Assembly: GCA_030844625.1 (NCBI GenBank)
Contig: JAUUNJ010000128.1
Coordinates: 1 to 7,094 of the forward strand
Length of the DNA: 7,094 nucleotides
DNA from: Roseburia sp.
GTDB lineage: Bacteria; Bacillota; Clostridia; Lachnospirales; Lachnospiraceae
Direction of reading: 5' to 3'
The translations under genes were made by a program, and so were the position numbers. The notes under the pieces were generated by a model. The model saw nothing but the letters and a program-made list of their open reading frames with translations. It did not search any database and had not been told where the DNA came from. Below are positions 1-6,113 of the stretch, in pieces. How positions within the stretch are numbered: the first letter of the stretch is position 1; each line of letters begins with the position of its first letter.

Positions 1-395
1 TAGCTAAGTTGATATGTCTGGCATGTTTTATAATAGTGCCATCAACTATTAGCAGACCGGAAATTACCGGGACAGGCTTCTGCGAATGGCTGTCAAGATT
101 AATATATTCCATGGACAGTCCGGACAATTTATTTCCTTCCATTCATTGCCTTGAAAATTGGATTTGCTTTAGAGGAGCGATGAAATGCAAGAAGGTGGGA
201 AATGGATACAGAGCAGTAATGTTTATGGCAGCTCTTTTGGTGTTTGCCTCAACGTTACTTGTTAAGCAGCACGTTTTTGTGGATGTGATTGGAGGAATTG
301 CAGTAGTAGAAGCAGGGCTTTTCCTGTCAAAAAAATTGAGAGCATCCAGAATATATTTTATATTGGAACGCAAATTGGTGAGAGATGAAAGATAA
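1..395 (+). CDS. PAP2-family lipid phosphatase, 3' part (5' end outside window)
   Basis: The reading frame is open from the first full codon at position 3, so the gene starts upstream and only about 130 C-terminal residues are present. PAP2 enzymes are integral membrane phosphatases that remove phosphate from lipids such as phosphatidic acid, PGP or undecaprenyl pyrophosphate. Visible family motifs are ISRP followed by an NLFPSIHC block (codons about 126-149) with the catalytic-type His at 144-146. A third motif, STLLVKQHVFVD (codons 249-284), has its His at 270-272 and Asp at 282-284. The spacing Ser-x6-His-x3-Asp fits the classical S-R-x5-H-x3-D motif, with Thr where Arg is usual. The overall look is closest to the PAP2_3 (Aur1-like) branch. 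A hydrophobic helix covers the region just before and across the third motif. The stop codon lies inside the next gene (11-base overlap), so the two are translationally linked. The substrate cannot be told from sequence; the lipid operon suggests a lipid phosphate. Confidence 0.82.
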   Translation, partial: AKLICLACFIIVPSTISRPEITGTGFCEWLSRLIYSMDSPDNLFPSIHCLENWICFRGAMKCKKVGNGYRAVMFMAALLVFASTLLVKQHVFVDVIGGIAVVEAGLFLSKKLRASRIYFILERKLVRDER

Positions 396-1428
396 AAAGA
401 AAAAGCTTATCTGGTTCATGGTATTTATTGCGCTGGTGATAGTAACGTTATATACTATAGTCAGACAAAATGAATCATTTTCCCTAAGTGGGTTTTTAGA
501 ATTTATATCTACAGCGTCATGGCAGTGGATTTTTTTGGCATTTATAAGTATGTTTGGGTTTATTATATTTGAAGGTCTTGCAATACTGGTTATCTGTCGT
601 GCTTTTGGATATAAGAAAAGAATTACCAGAGGAATTGTTTATTCGGCGCCGGATATTTATTTTTCGGCAATTACACCATCAGCAACAGGTGGTCAGCCGG
701 CTTCAGCATATTTTATGATGAAAGACAAAATACCGGGGGCTGTTACTACCATTGTACTTCTTATAAACTTGACTTTATATACAACTTCAATTATTCTAAT
801 AGGTATTGTGTGTTTTATTACAAGACCGGGAATGATAGCAGAATTCAGCACATTGTCAAAATGTATGATATTTGCAGGATTTATAATTCAGTTTATATTA
901 ATGACAGTATTTTTGCTGTTGGTATATAGAGAAAAAATAGTAATGAAAATTGCCTCAGTTGTAATGAAACTGTTGAACAGGATTCACTTAATGCACAATA
1001 TTAAAAAAAAGCAGGAACATTTGAAAGAGGTTGAACAGCAGTACAAGGATTGTGCGGCTGCCATTAAAAATCACAAAAAGCCGTTATTCTTGGCATTTGT
1101 GTTTAACTTTTTACAGAGAATCTCACTGATTATGGTTTCCGTCTGCGTATATATGGCCAAAGGCGGAGAATTATCGAAGGCGTTTGATGTGTTTACTGCC
1201 CAGGGATATGTTGTTTTGGGCTCAAACAGCGTTCCGATTCCGGGAGCGGTTGGAGCGGCGGATTATTTGTTTATAGATGGTTTTGGCCATATTGTTAAGG
1301 ACCCGGTAAGTATTGAACTTTTTAGCAGAGGCATATCTTTTTACTGCTGTATCCTTATATGCGGCGTGATTACGTTAGCTGTCTATCTGGCAGAAGGATT
1401 GAAAGGAATGAAGCGAAAGAAAAAATGA
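385..1428 (+). CDS. LPG-synthase-type transmembrane protein (putative lipid flippase, UPF0104)
   Basis: This is a 347-residue integral membrane protein of the lysylphosphatidylglycerol synthase TM family, the flippase half of MprF. It has about seven or eight hydrophobic helices (roughly residues 8-26, 48-72, 118-146, 159-181, 234-256, 268-285 and 312-338) and basic ends. Recognisable family blocks are SAITPSATGGQPASAYF (94-110) and SVPIPGAVGAAD (282-293). A charged linker, KKKQEHLKEVEQQYKD (207-222), separates the two membrane halves. The cytosolic aminoacyltransferase domain of full MprF is absent, so it should not make lysyl-PG. MprF's TM half translocates lipids; that this protein flips a phospholipid, perhaps the phosphatidylethanolamine made by its neighbours, is my inference. 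It overlaps the PAP2 gene by 11 bases and pssA by 4 (ATGA). The ATG at 385 has only a close GGTGAG (377-382) ahead of it, so initiation probably depends on coupling; ATG 418 is a less likely start. Confidence 0.85.
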   Translation: MKDKKKKLIWFMVFIALVIVTLYTIVRQNESFSLSGFLEFISTASWQWIFLAFISMFGFIIFEGLAILVICRAFGYKKRITRGIVYSAPDIYFSAITPSATGGQPASAYFMMKDKIPGAVTTIVLLINLTLYTTSIILIGIVCFITRPGMIAEFSTLSKCMIFAGFIIQFILMTVFLLLVYREKIVMKIASVVMKLLNRIHLMHNIKKKQEHLKEVEQQYKDCAAAIKNHKKPLFLAFVFNFLQRISLIMVSVCVYMAKGGELSKAFDVFTAQGYVVLGSNSVPIPGAVGAADYLFIDGFGHIVKDPVSIELFSRGISFYCCILICGVITLAVYLAEGLKGMKRKKK

Positions 1429-2108
1429 TAGGTTTTTATGATTATACAGTAATTCTTACATATTTGTCCGTATTATCTGCAGGAGCGGGGATTATCGTGT
1501 CTTTAACCGGTGCAGGGCATCCATATATAGGAACAATGTTTTTAATGTTATGTGGACTGTGCGACACTTTCGATGGAAAGGTAGCACGATCAAAGCAGAA
1601 TAGAACAGAAAAAGAAAAAGATTTTGGTGTACAGATTGATTCGCTGTCAGATTTGGTTGCTTTTGGTGTACTTCCAACATGTATTGGCATGGCATTATAC
1701 AAAAGAGATCTGTTTATGGGACCTCATAATGTGCTTTCCAGAGTTCCTTATTGGTTTATTCTGATTATCAGTGCATTATTTATTTTGTGCGCGTTAATAC
1801 GATTGGCATATTTTAATATTATGGTGGAAGAGACGCAGAGCGACAGCCTGGGTGATGAAAAATACTATTTCGGATTACCGGTAACTTCAACGGCTCTGAT
1901 TTTCCCCACATTTTTGTTGATTCAGCATTTCCTGTGTTTAAATATTTCGTTTGTATATTACATAATTTTAATTATAGTAGGAATTTTGTTTATACTTAGA
2001 TTTAAACTCAGAAAGCCTAATTCAAAAGAGATTTATCTGATGGTGCTGGCGGGGGCAATTGAATTTCTGATTGTGCTGGCAATTAAGATTTTAATGAAAA
2101 GACCTTAA
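1425..2108 (+). CDS. pssA: CDP-diacylglycerol-serine O-phosphatidyltransferase
   Basis: This membrane enzyme joins CDP-diacylglycerol and L-serine to give phosphatidylserine and CMP, the first step of phosphatidylethanolamine synthesis. The 227-residue product carries the CDP-alcohol phosphatidyltransferase signature: Asp47, Asp50-Gly51, Ala54-Arg55, Gly68, Asp72 and Asp76. Twelve residues lie between Arg55 and Gly68 where the textbook motif has eight. RLAYFN (126-131) and YFGLPV (148-153) are PssA-like rather than PgsA-like. About six to eight hydrophobic helices span the protein. The frame is open further upstream (an ATG at 1359), but those 22 codons lie inside the previous gene and encode a charged, non-conserved stretch. 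I chose ATG 1425 because it overlaps the preceding TGA as ATGA and gives the usual N-terminus. No good SD sits right before it, consistent with coupled translation. The next gene, psd, uses its product. Confidence 0.93.
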   Translation: MIGFYDYTVILTYLSVLSAGAGIIVSLTGAGHPYIGTMFLMLCGLCDTFDGKVARSKQNRTEKEKDFGVQIDSLSDLVAFGVLPTCIGMALYKRDLFMGPHNVLSRVPYWFILIISALFILCALIRLAYFNIMVEETQSDSLGDEKYYFGLPVTSTALIFPTFLLIQHFLCLNISFVYYIILIIVGILFILRFKLRKPNSKEIYLMVLAGAIEFLIVLAIKILMKRP

Positions 2109-2141
2109 GGTGAAGAAACAGTTATAAAGCAGAGATATCAT

Positions 2142-2978
2142 ATGAAAGACAATATAAAAGAAGAATCAGGAATATTAAAATTTTTATATCATACGGTGCC
2201 GGGAAGAATGGTACTGAAGCTGATTACGTGCCCCACAATTTCTAAAATTGGTGGGGCATATATGGATTCAAGACTATCCGGAATTCATATTAAAGGGTTT
2301 ATCAAAAGGAATAAAATTGATATGAGTCAATATGAAAAGACGGATTTTAAGTGCTTTAATCAGTTTTTTACAAGAAAAATTCTAAAAGATAAGAGACCGG
2401 TGGGTGACAAAAAACAGGATTTGATTTCCCCGTGTGATGGAAGACTTTCGGTTTACAGGATTTCAGAAAATTCAGATTTCTATATTAAAAAAAGTTATTA
2501 TTCGGTTAAGGATTTGATTCGGAACAGCAAAAAAGCACCGGATTATAACGGAGGAATCTGTCTTGTATTCCGATTGTGTGTGGATGATTATCACAGATAT
2601 GGGAATATCGATGACGGAGAAATTCTTGAGAACAGATATATCAAGGGGAAGCTGCATACAGTGAGACCAATTGCTCTGAACCGCTATCCGGTATTTGTCC
2701 ACAACAGCAGGGAATACACTATTATAGAAACAGAGAATTTTGGAACTATAGCCCAGATAGAAGTTGGTGCATTGATGATTGGAAAGATTAAAAATCATCA
2801 AAAGACTGGTTCTGTTGTCAGAGGAAGTGAGAAAGGAATGTTTCTGTATGGCGGCTCAACTATAGTTGTACTGTTTGAGAAAGATAAGGTAGAAATTCCG
2901 GAGAAGCTGTTTGAGGATACGGGTAATGATATAGAAACAATTGTAAAGTTTGGAAGTGTTATTGGTAAAAAAAGATAG
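2142..2978 (+). CDS. psd: phosphatidylserine decarboxylase proenzyme
   Basis: This enzyme decarboxylates phosphatidylserine to phosphatidylethanolamine using a pyruvoyl group made by self-cleavage. The 278-residue precursor has the self-processing site GGST at 237-240. Cleavage is expected between Gly238 and Ser239, giving a long beta chain and a roughly 40-residue alpha chain. The other triad residues are visible: Asp99 in SPCDGRLS and His151 in DDYHRYGN. GKLHTVRPIALN (169-180) and IEVGALMIGKI (206-216) are family-typical. GGST and the HRYGN/IDDG form replace the proteobacterial LGST and HRxH forms, as I recall from clostridial and plant-type enzymes. The start follows pssA by 33 bases, and no in-frame start codon lies between them. 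The SD is poor (AGAGA at 2131-2135). An unusually strong inverted repeat lies within codons 30-39. The TAG stop is inside the operon's terminator hairpin. Confidence 0.94.
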   Translation: MKDNIKEESGILKFLYHTVPGRMVLKLITCPTISKIGGAYMDSRLSGIHIKGFIKRNKIDMSQYEKTDFKCFNQFFTRKILKDKRPVGDKKQDLISPCDGRLSVYRISENSDFYIKKSYYSVKDLIRNSKKAPDYNGGICLVFRLCVDDYHRYGNIDDGEILENRYIKGKLHTVRPIALNRYPVFVHNSREYTIIETENFGTIAQIEVGALMIGKIKNHQKTGSVVRGSEKGMFLYGGSTIVVLFEKDKVEIPEKLFEDTGNDIETIVKFGSVIGKKR

Positions 2979-3007
2979 CCGCTATTTTGCAGCTATCTTT
3001 TTGTTTT
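2967..3007. terminator. bidirectional rho-independent terminator between psd and the EamA gene
   Basis: A 9-bp stem, AAAGATAGC (2971-2979) with GCTATCTTT (2992-3000), encloses a 12-base loop. On the + strand it runs into TTTTTGTTTT. On the - strand it runs into seven Ts (complement of 2967-2973). It therefore fits termination in both directions. The psd stop (2976-2978) and the convergent gene's stop (2993-2995) both lie within the hairpin. Confidence 0.85.
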
Positions 3008-3919
3008 CGCGGGAATTTGTGCCAGAACGATTGCCACAAATATAAGTGCACATCCCCACAATTCTTTCAGTCCCATTGTTTCTCCCAGAAGAAGCCAGCC
3101 GGCAATGACTGAAAATACGGATTCCATACTCATAAGAAGGGAGGCGACTGTAGGGTTGAGACCTTCCTGTCCCACAATCTGAAGGGTATAGGCAACGCCA
3201 CAGGAGAGAAAGCCGGCATATAGAATAGGAATCCATGCGTTCCATGATGCAAGTGCCGGAGCCCATTTTATAATACCATCAATGGAATGACCCATATCAA
3301 TAAGGAACATTGGAATGGCGGTGAGAATACCGCACACGAGAAATTGAATTAAGGACATTCTTACACCATCCACCAAAGGTGAAAAATGGTCTACAATTAA
3401 AATGTGTACTGAGAAAATGAATGCGCATAATAGCAGCAGTATGTCCGAAAAATGAAAGACTGTGGAGCCGTTCATGCAGAGAAGATATAACCCTGCAAGG
3501 GAAAGGGCAACACCGATCCATATATTCCAGCCACATTTTTTCTTGAAAAACAGTCCCAGAATAGGAACTAAAAGTATATAGCAGGCGGTAAGAAAGCCGG
3601 CTTTCCCGGCAGAGGCGCCAAAGTAAAGTCCCAGCTGCTGAACGTTGCTGGCAAGGCAAAGAGCTGTCCCACAACATATTCCGCCGGTTATAAGTGTTTT
3701 TTTCTCTTTCTCTGTGGATGGCTTTCTGTAGGTAAGTCCGGATTTATCCAGTACGATAATAACGGGGAGCAGAATTATTGCTCCGAGAAAGGAACGAATA
3801 CAGTTAAAGGTGTAAGGTCCAACGGCATCACCGCCGGAGCTCTGAGCTACAAAAGCAATTCCCCATATTAATGCTGTTAAAAGTAATAAAAAAGAATGTC
3901 TCAATTTTTTTGAACTCAT
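2993..3919 (-). CDS. EamA/DMT-family transporter
   Basis: This is a 308-residue inner-membrane protein of the drug/metabolite transporter superfamily, with two EamA repeats and about ten hydrophobic helices. The first repeat opens with ALIWGIAFVAQ (16-26) and has RSFLGAIILLP (42-52) and GFLTACYILLVPILG (108-122). The second repeat ends with NPTVASLLMSMESVFS (255-270) followed by AGWLLLGE (273-280), the most conserved block of the family. The C-terminus is short and basic. Such proteins usually export or exchange amino acids, nucleotides or other small metabolites; the substrate cannot be read from sequence. The start at 3919 is preceded on the - strand by a modest AGGT about eight bases away, and no longer frame is plausible. 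It is convergent with psd and divergent from azlC, which makes a second small-molecule exporter beside AzlCD, but a shared substrate is only a guess. Confidence 0.9.
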   Translation of the reverse strand: MSSKKLRHSFLLLLTALIWGIAFVAQSSGGDAVGPYTFNCIRSFLGAIILLPVIIVLDKSGLTYRKPSTEKEKKTLITGGICCGTALCLASNVQQLGLYFGASAGKAGFLTACYILLVPILGLFFKKKCGWNIWIGVALSLAGLYLLCMNGSTVFHFSDILLLLCAFIFSVHILIVDHFSPLVDGVRMSLIQFLVCGILTAIPMFLIDMGHSIDGIIKWAPALASWNAWIPILYAGFLSCGVAYTLQIVGQEGLNPTVASLLMSMESVFSVIAGWLLLGETMGLKELWGCALIFVAIVLAQIPAKTKR

Positions 3920-4087
3920 AGATTTTACCTGTTTTCTTTAGATTTTATCTGATGGATCCAAACAAGGGAAGCAGTCACACCCTTGCTGTTATCCTGTTAT
4001 ATTTTAATTGCATTATATTGCATCAGTCAATAAAATGTTATAAAATTACTGGAAAAACAGCACTGAACAAGAGAGATTAAGTAAGAA
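3920..4087. promoter_or_regulatory. divergent regulatory spacer between the EamA gene and azlC
   Basis: This 168-base AT-rich spacer holds no ORF that I credit. It contains an inverted repeat, CAAGGG (3963-3968) with CCCTTG (3980-3985), separated by 11 bases, which could be an operator or a small RNA hairpin. It also has azlC-directed promoter-like boxes at 4008-4046. On the - strand TAAAAT (3947 to 3942) is a possible -10 for the exporter gene, but its -35 is poor. I saw no riboswitch or T-box signature. Confidence 0.5.
4008..4046 (+). promoter_or_regulatory. putative tandem sigma-A promoters for azlCD
   Basis: TTGCAT occurs at 4008-4013 and 4018-4023. Each copy is followed after exactly 17 bases by TAAAAT, at 4031-4036 and 4041-4046. 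The second area can also be read as an extended -10, TGT-TATAAA (4036-4044). The -10 boxes match consensus 5/6 and the -35 boxes only 3/6. They lie 42-57 bases before the azlC start. Confidence 0.5.
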
Positions 4088-4867
4088 ATGAAAGAAAGTA
4101 ATTTAAAACAATTTACAAAAGGAATAAAAAATGGAATTCCCATCTCTTTAGGATATATTGCAGTTGCTTTTACATTGGGGATACAGGCAAAAAAAGTAGG
4201 AATCACTGCCTTTCAGGCAGCAGCGGCAAGTTTCGGGTTACATGCATCGGCAGGAGAATATATAGCATTTACTTTGTTTGGTGCCAATGCAGGCATTCTT
4301 ATGATGGTTATGATGGAAGTGGTGGCAAATGCCAGATATCTTTTGATGTCCTGTTCCTTAAGTCAGAAAATACCATCAGATACCCCTATATGGAAAAGAC
4401 TGATTATGGGATATTTTATTACGGATGAAATATTTGGGGCATCTATATCCGTTTCTGGAAAACTGAACCCCTATTATATGTTCGGGATAATTGCAACAGC
4501 ATCCCCGGGATGGATTGTGGGAACAGCTCTGGGCGTATTGCTTGGGAATGCCCTTTCTTTTAGACTTGTCAGCGCATTAAGTGTGGGACTTTATGGAATG
4601 TTTATTGCCTGCATTATACCTGAGGGAAGAAGAAATAAAATTGTGGCAGGTGTAATCGTTATAAGTTTTGGATTAAGTTACATATTTAATACATTAAAGA
4701 TTTTTGAGGGAATCAGTTCAGGAGTAAAAATTTTGATACTTACAGTGGTTATCGGGCTGGGTGCGGCAATACTGTTTCCTGTAAATGATTCTGATAATCA
4801 TGATAATAACTTAGAAAAAACAGTGGATAAATGTTCATGGAAGGAGGAACAGGGCGATGAGTCATAA
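4088..4867 (+). CDS. azlC: AzlC-family branched-chain amino acid exporter, large subunit
   Basis: AzlC is the large membrane subunit of the LIV-E-type AzlCD exporter. In Bacillus subtilis its overexpression gives resistance to the leucine analogue 4-azaleucine. The 259-residue product shows the N-terminal block GIPISLGYIAVAFTLGI (16-32), then NARYLLM (81-87) and FITDEIFGAS (110-119), all typical of the family. It has about six to eight hydrophobic helices. After residue 230 a hydrophilic, Asp/Glu/Lys-rich tail of about 29 residues follows; it is not conserved, and its coding sequence carries the azlD ribosome site. The azlC start itself has only a weak GAGAG (4071-4075), 12 bases upstream. 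The gene overlaps azlD by 11 bases, so the two subunits are made together. The Lrp-like repressor gene azlB that precedes the B. subtilis operon is not in the window. Confidence 0.92.
   Translation: MKESNLKQFTKGIKNGIPISLGYIAVAFTLGIQAKKVGITAFQAAAASFGLHASAGEYIAFTLFGANAGILMMVMMEVVANARYLLMSCSLSQKIPSDTPIWKRLIMGYFITDEIFGASISVSGKLNPYYMFGIIATASPGWIVGTALGVLLGNALSFRLVSALSVGLYGMFIACIIPEGRRNKIVAGVIVISFGLSYIFNTLKIFEGISSGVKILILTVVIGLGAAILFPVNDSDNHDNNLEKTVDKCSWKEEQGDES
4841..4847 (+). promoter_or_regulatory. strong ribosome binding site of azlD inside azlC
   Basis: AAGGAGG at 4841-4847 is a near-perfect SD placed nine bases before ATG 4857. It fixes the azlD start and shows that azlD has its own initiation site despite overlapping the azlC end. 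It is the best SD in the window. Confidence 0.85.
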
Positions 4868-5165
4868 TATATATGTTTGTATTCTGGCAATGGCGGCAGC
4901 AACCTATGCCATAAGAGTGATTCCTCTTACCCTGATCAGAAAAGAGATTACCAATAAATATATTAAGTCTTTTTTATATTATGTGCCATATGTAACCCTG
5001 GCAGTGATGACGTTTCCTGCAATTCTTACGGCAACCCAAAGTATATGGTCAGGTTTTACTGCCCTGATAACCGCTATTGTAATGGCATGGAAGGGAAGAA
5101 ACTTGTTTCAGGTAGCTGTAGCAAGTTGTATTGTTGTATTTTTCATGGAATTGATTTTAATCTGA
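4857..5165 (+). CDS. azlD: AzlD-family branched-chain amino acid exporter, small subunit
   Basis: AzlD is the small membrane partner of AzlC in branched-chain amino acid export; AzlC/AzlD-type pairs correspond to BrnFE of Corynebacterium. The 102-residue length is normal for the family. The sequence has the family block ATYAIRVIPL (15-24) and then SFLYYVPYVTLAVMTFPAI (38-56). Three to four hydrophobic helices (about 3-24, 40-58, 65-78, 83-101) make up almost the whole protein. The start at 4857 is well supported by AAGGAGG nine bases upstream. It shares 11 bases with the end of azlC in another frame. A strong terminator follows 17 bases after its stop. Confidence 0.92.
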   Translation: MSHNIYVCILAMAAATYAIRVIPLTLIRKEITNKYIKSFLYYVPYVTLAVMTFPAILTATQSIWSGFTALITAIVMAWKGRNLFQVAVASCIVVFFMELILI

Positions 5166-5182
5166 ACAGATATAAAAGTTAT

Positions 5183-5234
5183 AAATGGTGGAGGACAAAA
5201 GCCTAATATTTTGTCACCACCATTTTTTCTTTTT
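5183..5234 (+). terminator. rho-independent terminator of azlCD
   Basis: The outer stem AAATGGTGG (5183-5191) pairs with CCACCATTT (5217-5225). The inner stem GACAAAA (5194-5200) pairs with TTTTGTC (5209-5215). They are joined by a small internal loop and capped by eight bases. TTTTTT (5223-5228), CT and TTTT follow. On the - strand the tail after the stem is poor in T, so it is less convincing as a corA terminator, though the corA stop (5214-5216) lies within it. Confidence 0.9.
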
Positions 5235-6113
5235 AAAAATTACGCATAATATAATGACAAGAATTATACTCAAGGCAAATATGACCGGGTATGCATAACG
5301 CAGTTTCAGTTCCGGCATGTATGAAAAGTTCATCCCATACCATCCCGTTACAAGAGTCAGGGGCATGAATATGGTTGTTACTATGGTTAAGAATTTCATA
5401 ATACTGTTTTGATGTGCAGCCAACTGTTGTTGGTAAACATCTCTGATCTGAGAGGTATATTCCCATATTTGCTGGGCCTCATGACCAAAAAGACTGATTT
5501 TATTAGACAATGTTTGAAATAACTGTCTTGAATTTTCATCTAAATAGTTCTGTGTATTATTACACAGGTCGCTGCAGATTCCGGAAAGCTGAATGTAGTA
5601 ATGATAAAGTTTCATAGTGCTGTTTCGGCAATCGGTTATTTCTCTGATTGGCTCAGAATTAGAATCATTTAAAATATCCTGCTCCAGTTGTGCCAAATTT
5701 CTTTGAATTGCATTCATTTTTTCAAGATCACCGGAGATTATATAATCAAAGATATAGTAAAGAGCAATTCCTGCAGATGTGATTTTGTCTCTGTGAAGTT
5801 CAAGGATTTTATCAAAGCATTGATTGGCAAATCCATTTTTGTCAATAAGGATAATGCTGTCCGAATGACAGATAAAAGATAACCCTGAGGATTCTTTTAT
5901 CAGAATTTCCGGAATATGAACAGATCCATAGGCAAAGTCGGGGAAAAATTCTATTTTGGAAAAGTGAAAATCCATCAAAAGAACCGGAATTTTGGAAATG
6001 TATTTTTTTATAAAATCAAATTCTGAAGCTTTTTCAGCAGGGATTATGGCAATGTAATTTTTTCCCGGCAAAGTGTCGCATGGATTCAGGTTATTATTTA
6101 TACAGTAAAACAT
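5214..6113 (-). CDS. corA: CorA-type magnesium/divalent cation transporter
   Basis: CorA proteins form homopentameric channels that bring Mg2+ (or Co2+ and Ni2+) into the cell. The family signature YGMNF is at residues 259-263, directly after a hydrophobic helix ending IFMPLTLVTGW (248-258). The periplasmic loop MPEL (266-269) and a second helix (about 275-293) follow, with a short KKKKWW tail. The N-terminal 235 residues are the cytosolic domain. Its last part (about 125-240) is predicted to be long helices, which would form the funnel leading to the first membrane helix. At 299 residues it is slightly shorter than the usual 310-350, the shortness being in the divergent N-terminal domain. 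The start at 6113 has AGGA seven bases upstream on the - strand. It is convergent with azlD and divergent from pncC. I found no convincing promoter or M-box; its upstream region does contain several short inverted repeats. Ion specificity is not resolved. Confidence 0.92.
   Translation of the reverse strand: MFYCINNNLNPCDTLPGKNYIAIIPAEKASEFDFIKKYISKIPVLLMDFHFSKIEFFPDFAYGSVHIPEILIKESSGLSFICHSDSIILIDKNGFANQCFDKILELHRDKITSAGIALYYIFDYIISGDLEKMNAIQRNLAQLEQDILNDSNSEPIREITDCRNSTMKLYHYYIQLSGICSDLCNNTQNYLDENSRQLFQTLSNKISLFGHEAQQIWEYTSQIRDVYQQQLAAHQNSIMKFLTIVTTIFMPLTLVTGWYGMNFSYMPELKLRYAYPVIFALSIILVIILCVIFKKKKWW

Noticed and set aside
143..373. 76-codon ORF on the - strand
   Set aside because: It lies fully antisense to the well-supported PAP2 coding region, has no SD worth naming and no recognisable family.
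1359..1424. Upstream extension of pssA to an earlier ATG
   Set aside because: It would add 22 charged, non-conserved residues inside the preceding gene. The ATGA overlap at 1425 gives the family-typical N-terminus.
2472..2801. 109-codon ORF on the - strand within psd
   Set aside because: It is a shadow of the conserved psd frame, with no family features.
2982..3677. Two long - strand ORFs inside the EamA gene in another frame
   Set aside because: Their sequences are rich in Cys, Arg and Ser with no motifs. The 308-residue EamA frame explains the region.
3920..3947. AGATTTTA repeated 20 bases apart (TAAAATCT on the - strand)
   Set aside because: Short AT-rich words recur easily in this composition. 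Only one copy sits at a plausible -10 position and its -35 is poor.
4206..4220. CTGCC-TTTCA-GGCAG hairpin in azlC
   Set aside because: The stem is only 5 bp within a repetitive Ala-coding stretch (GCA/GCC codons). It is likely chance.
5688..5882. 64-codon + strand ORF opposite corA
   Set aside because: It is antisense to a confidently identified gene, with no recognisable domain.
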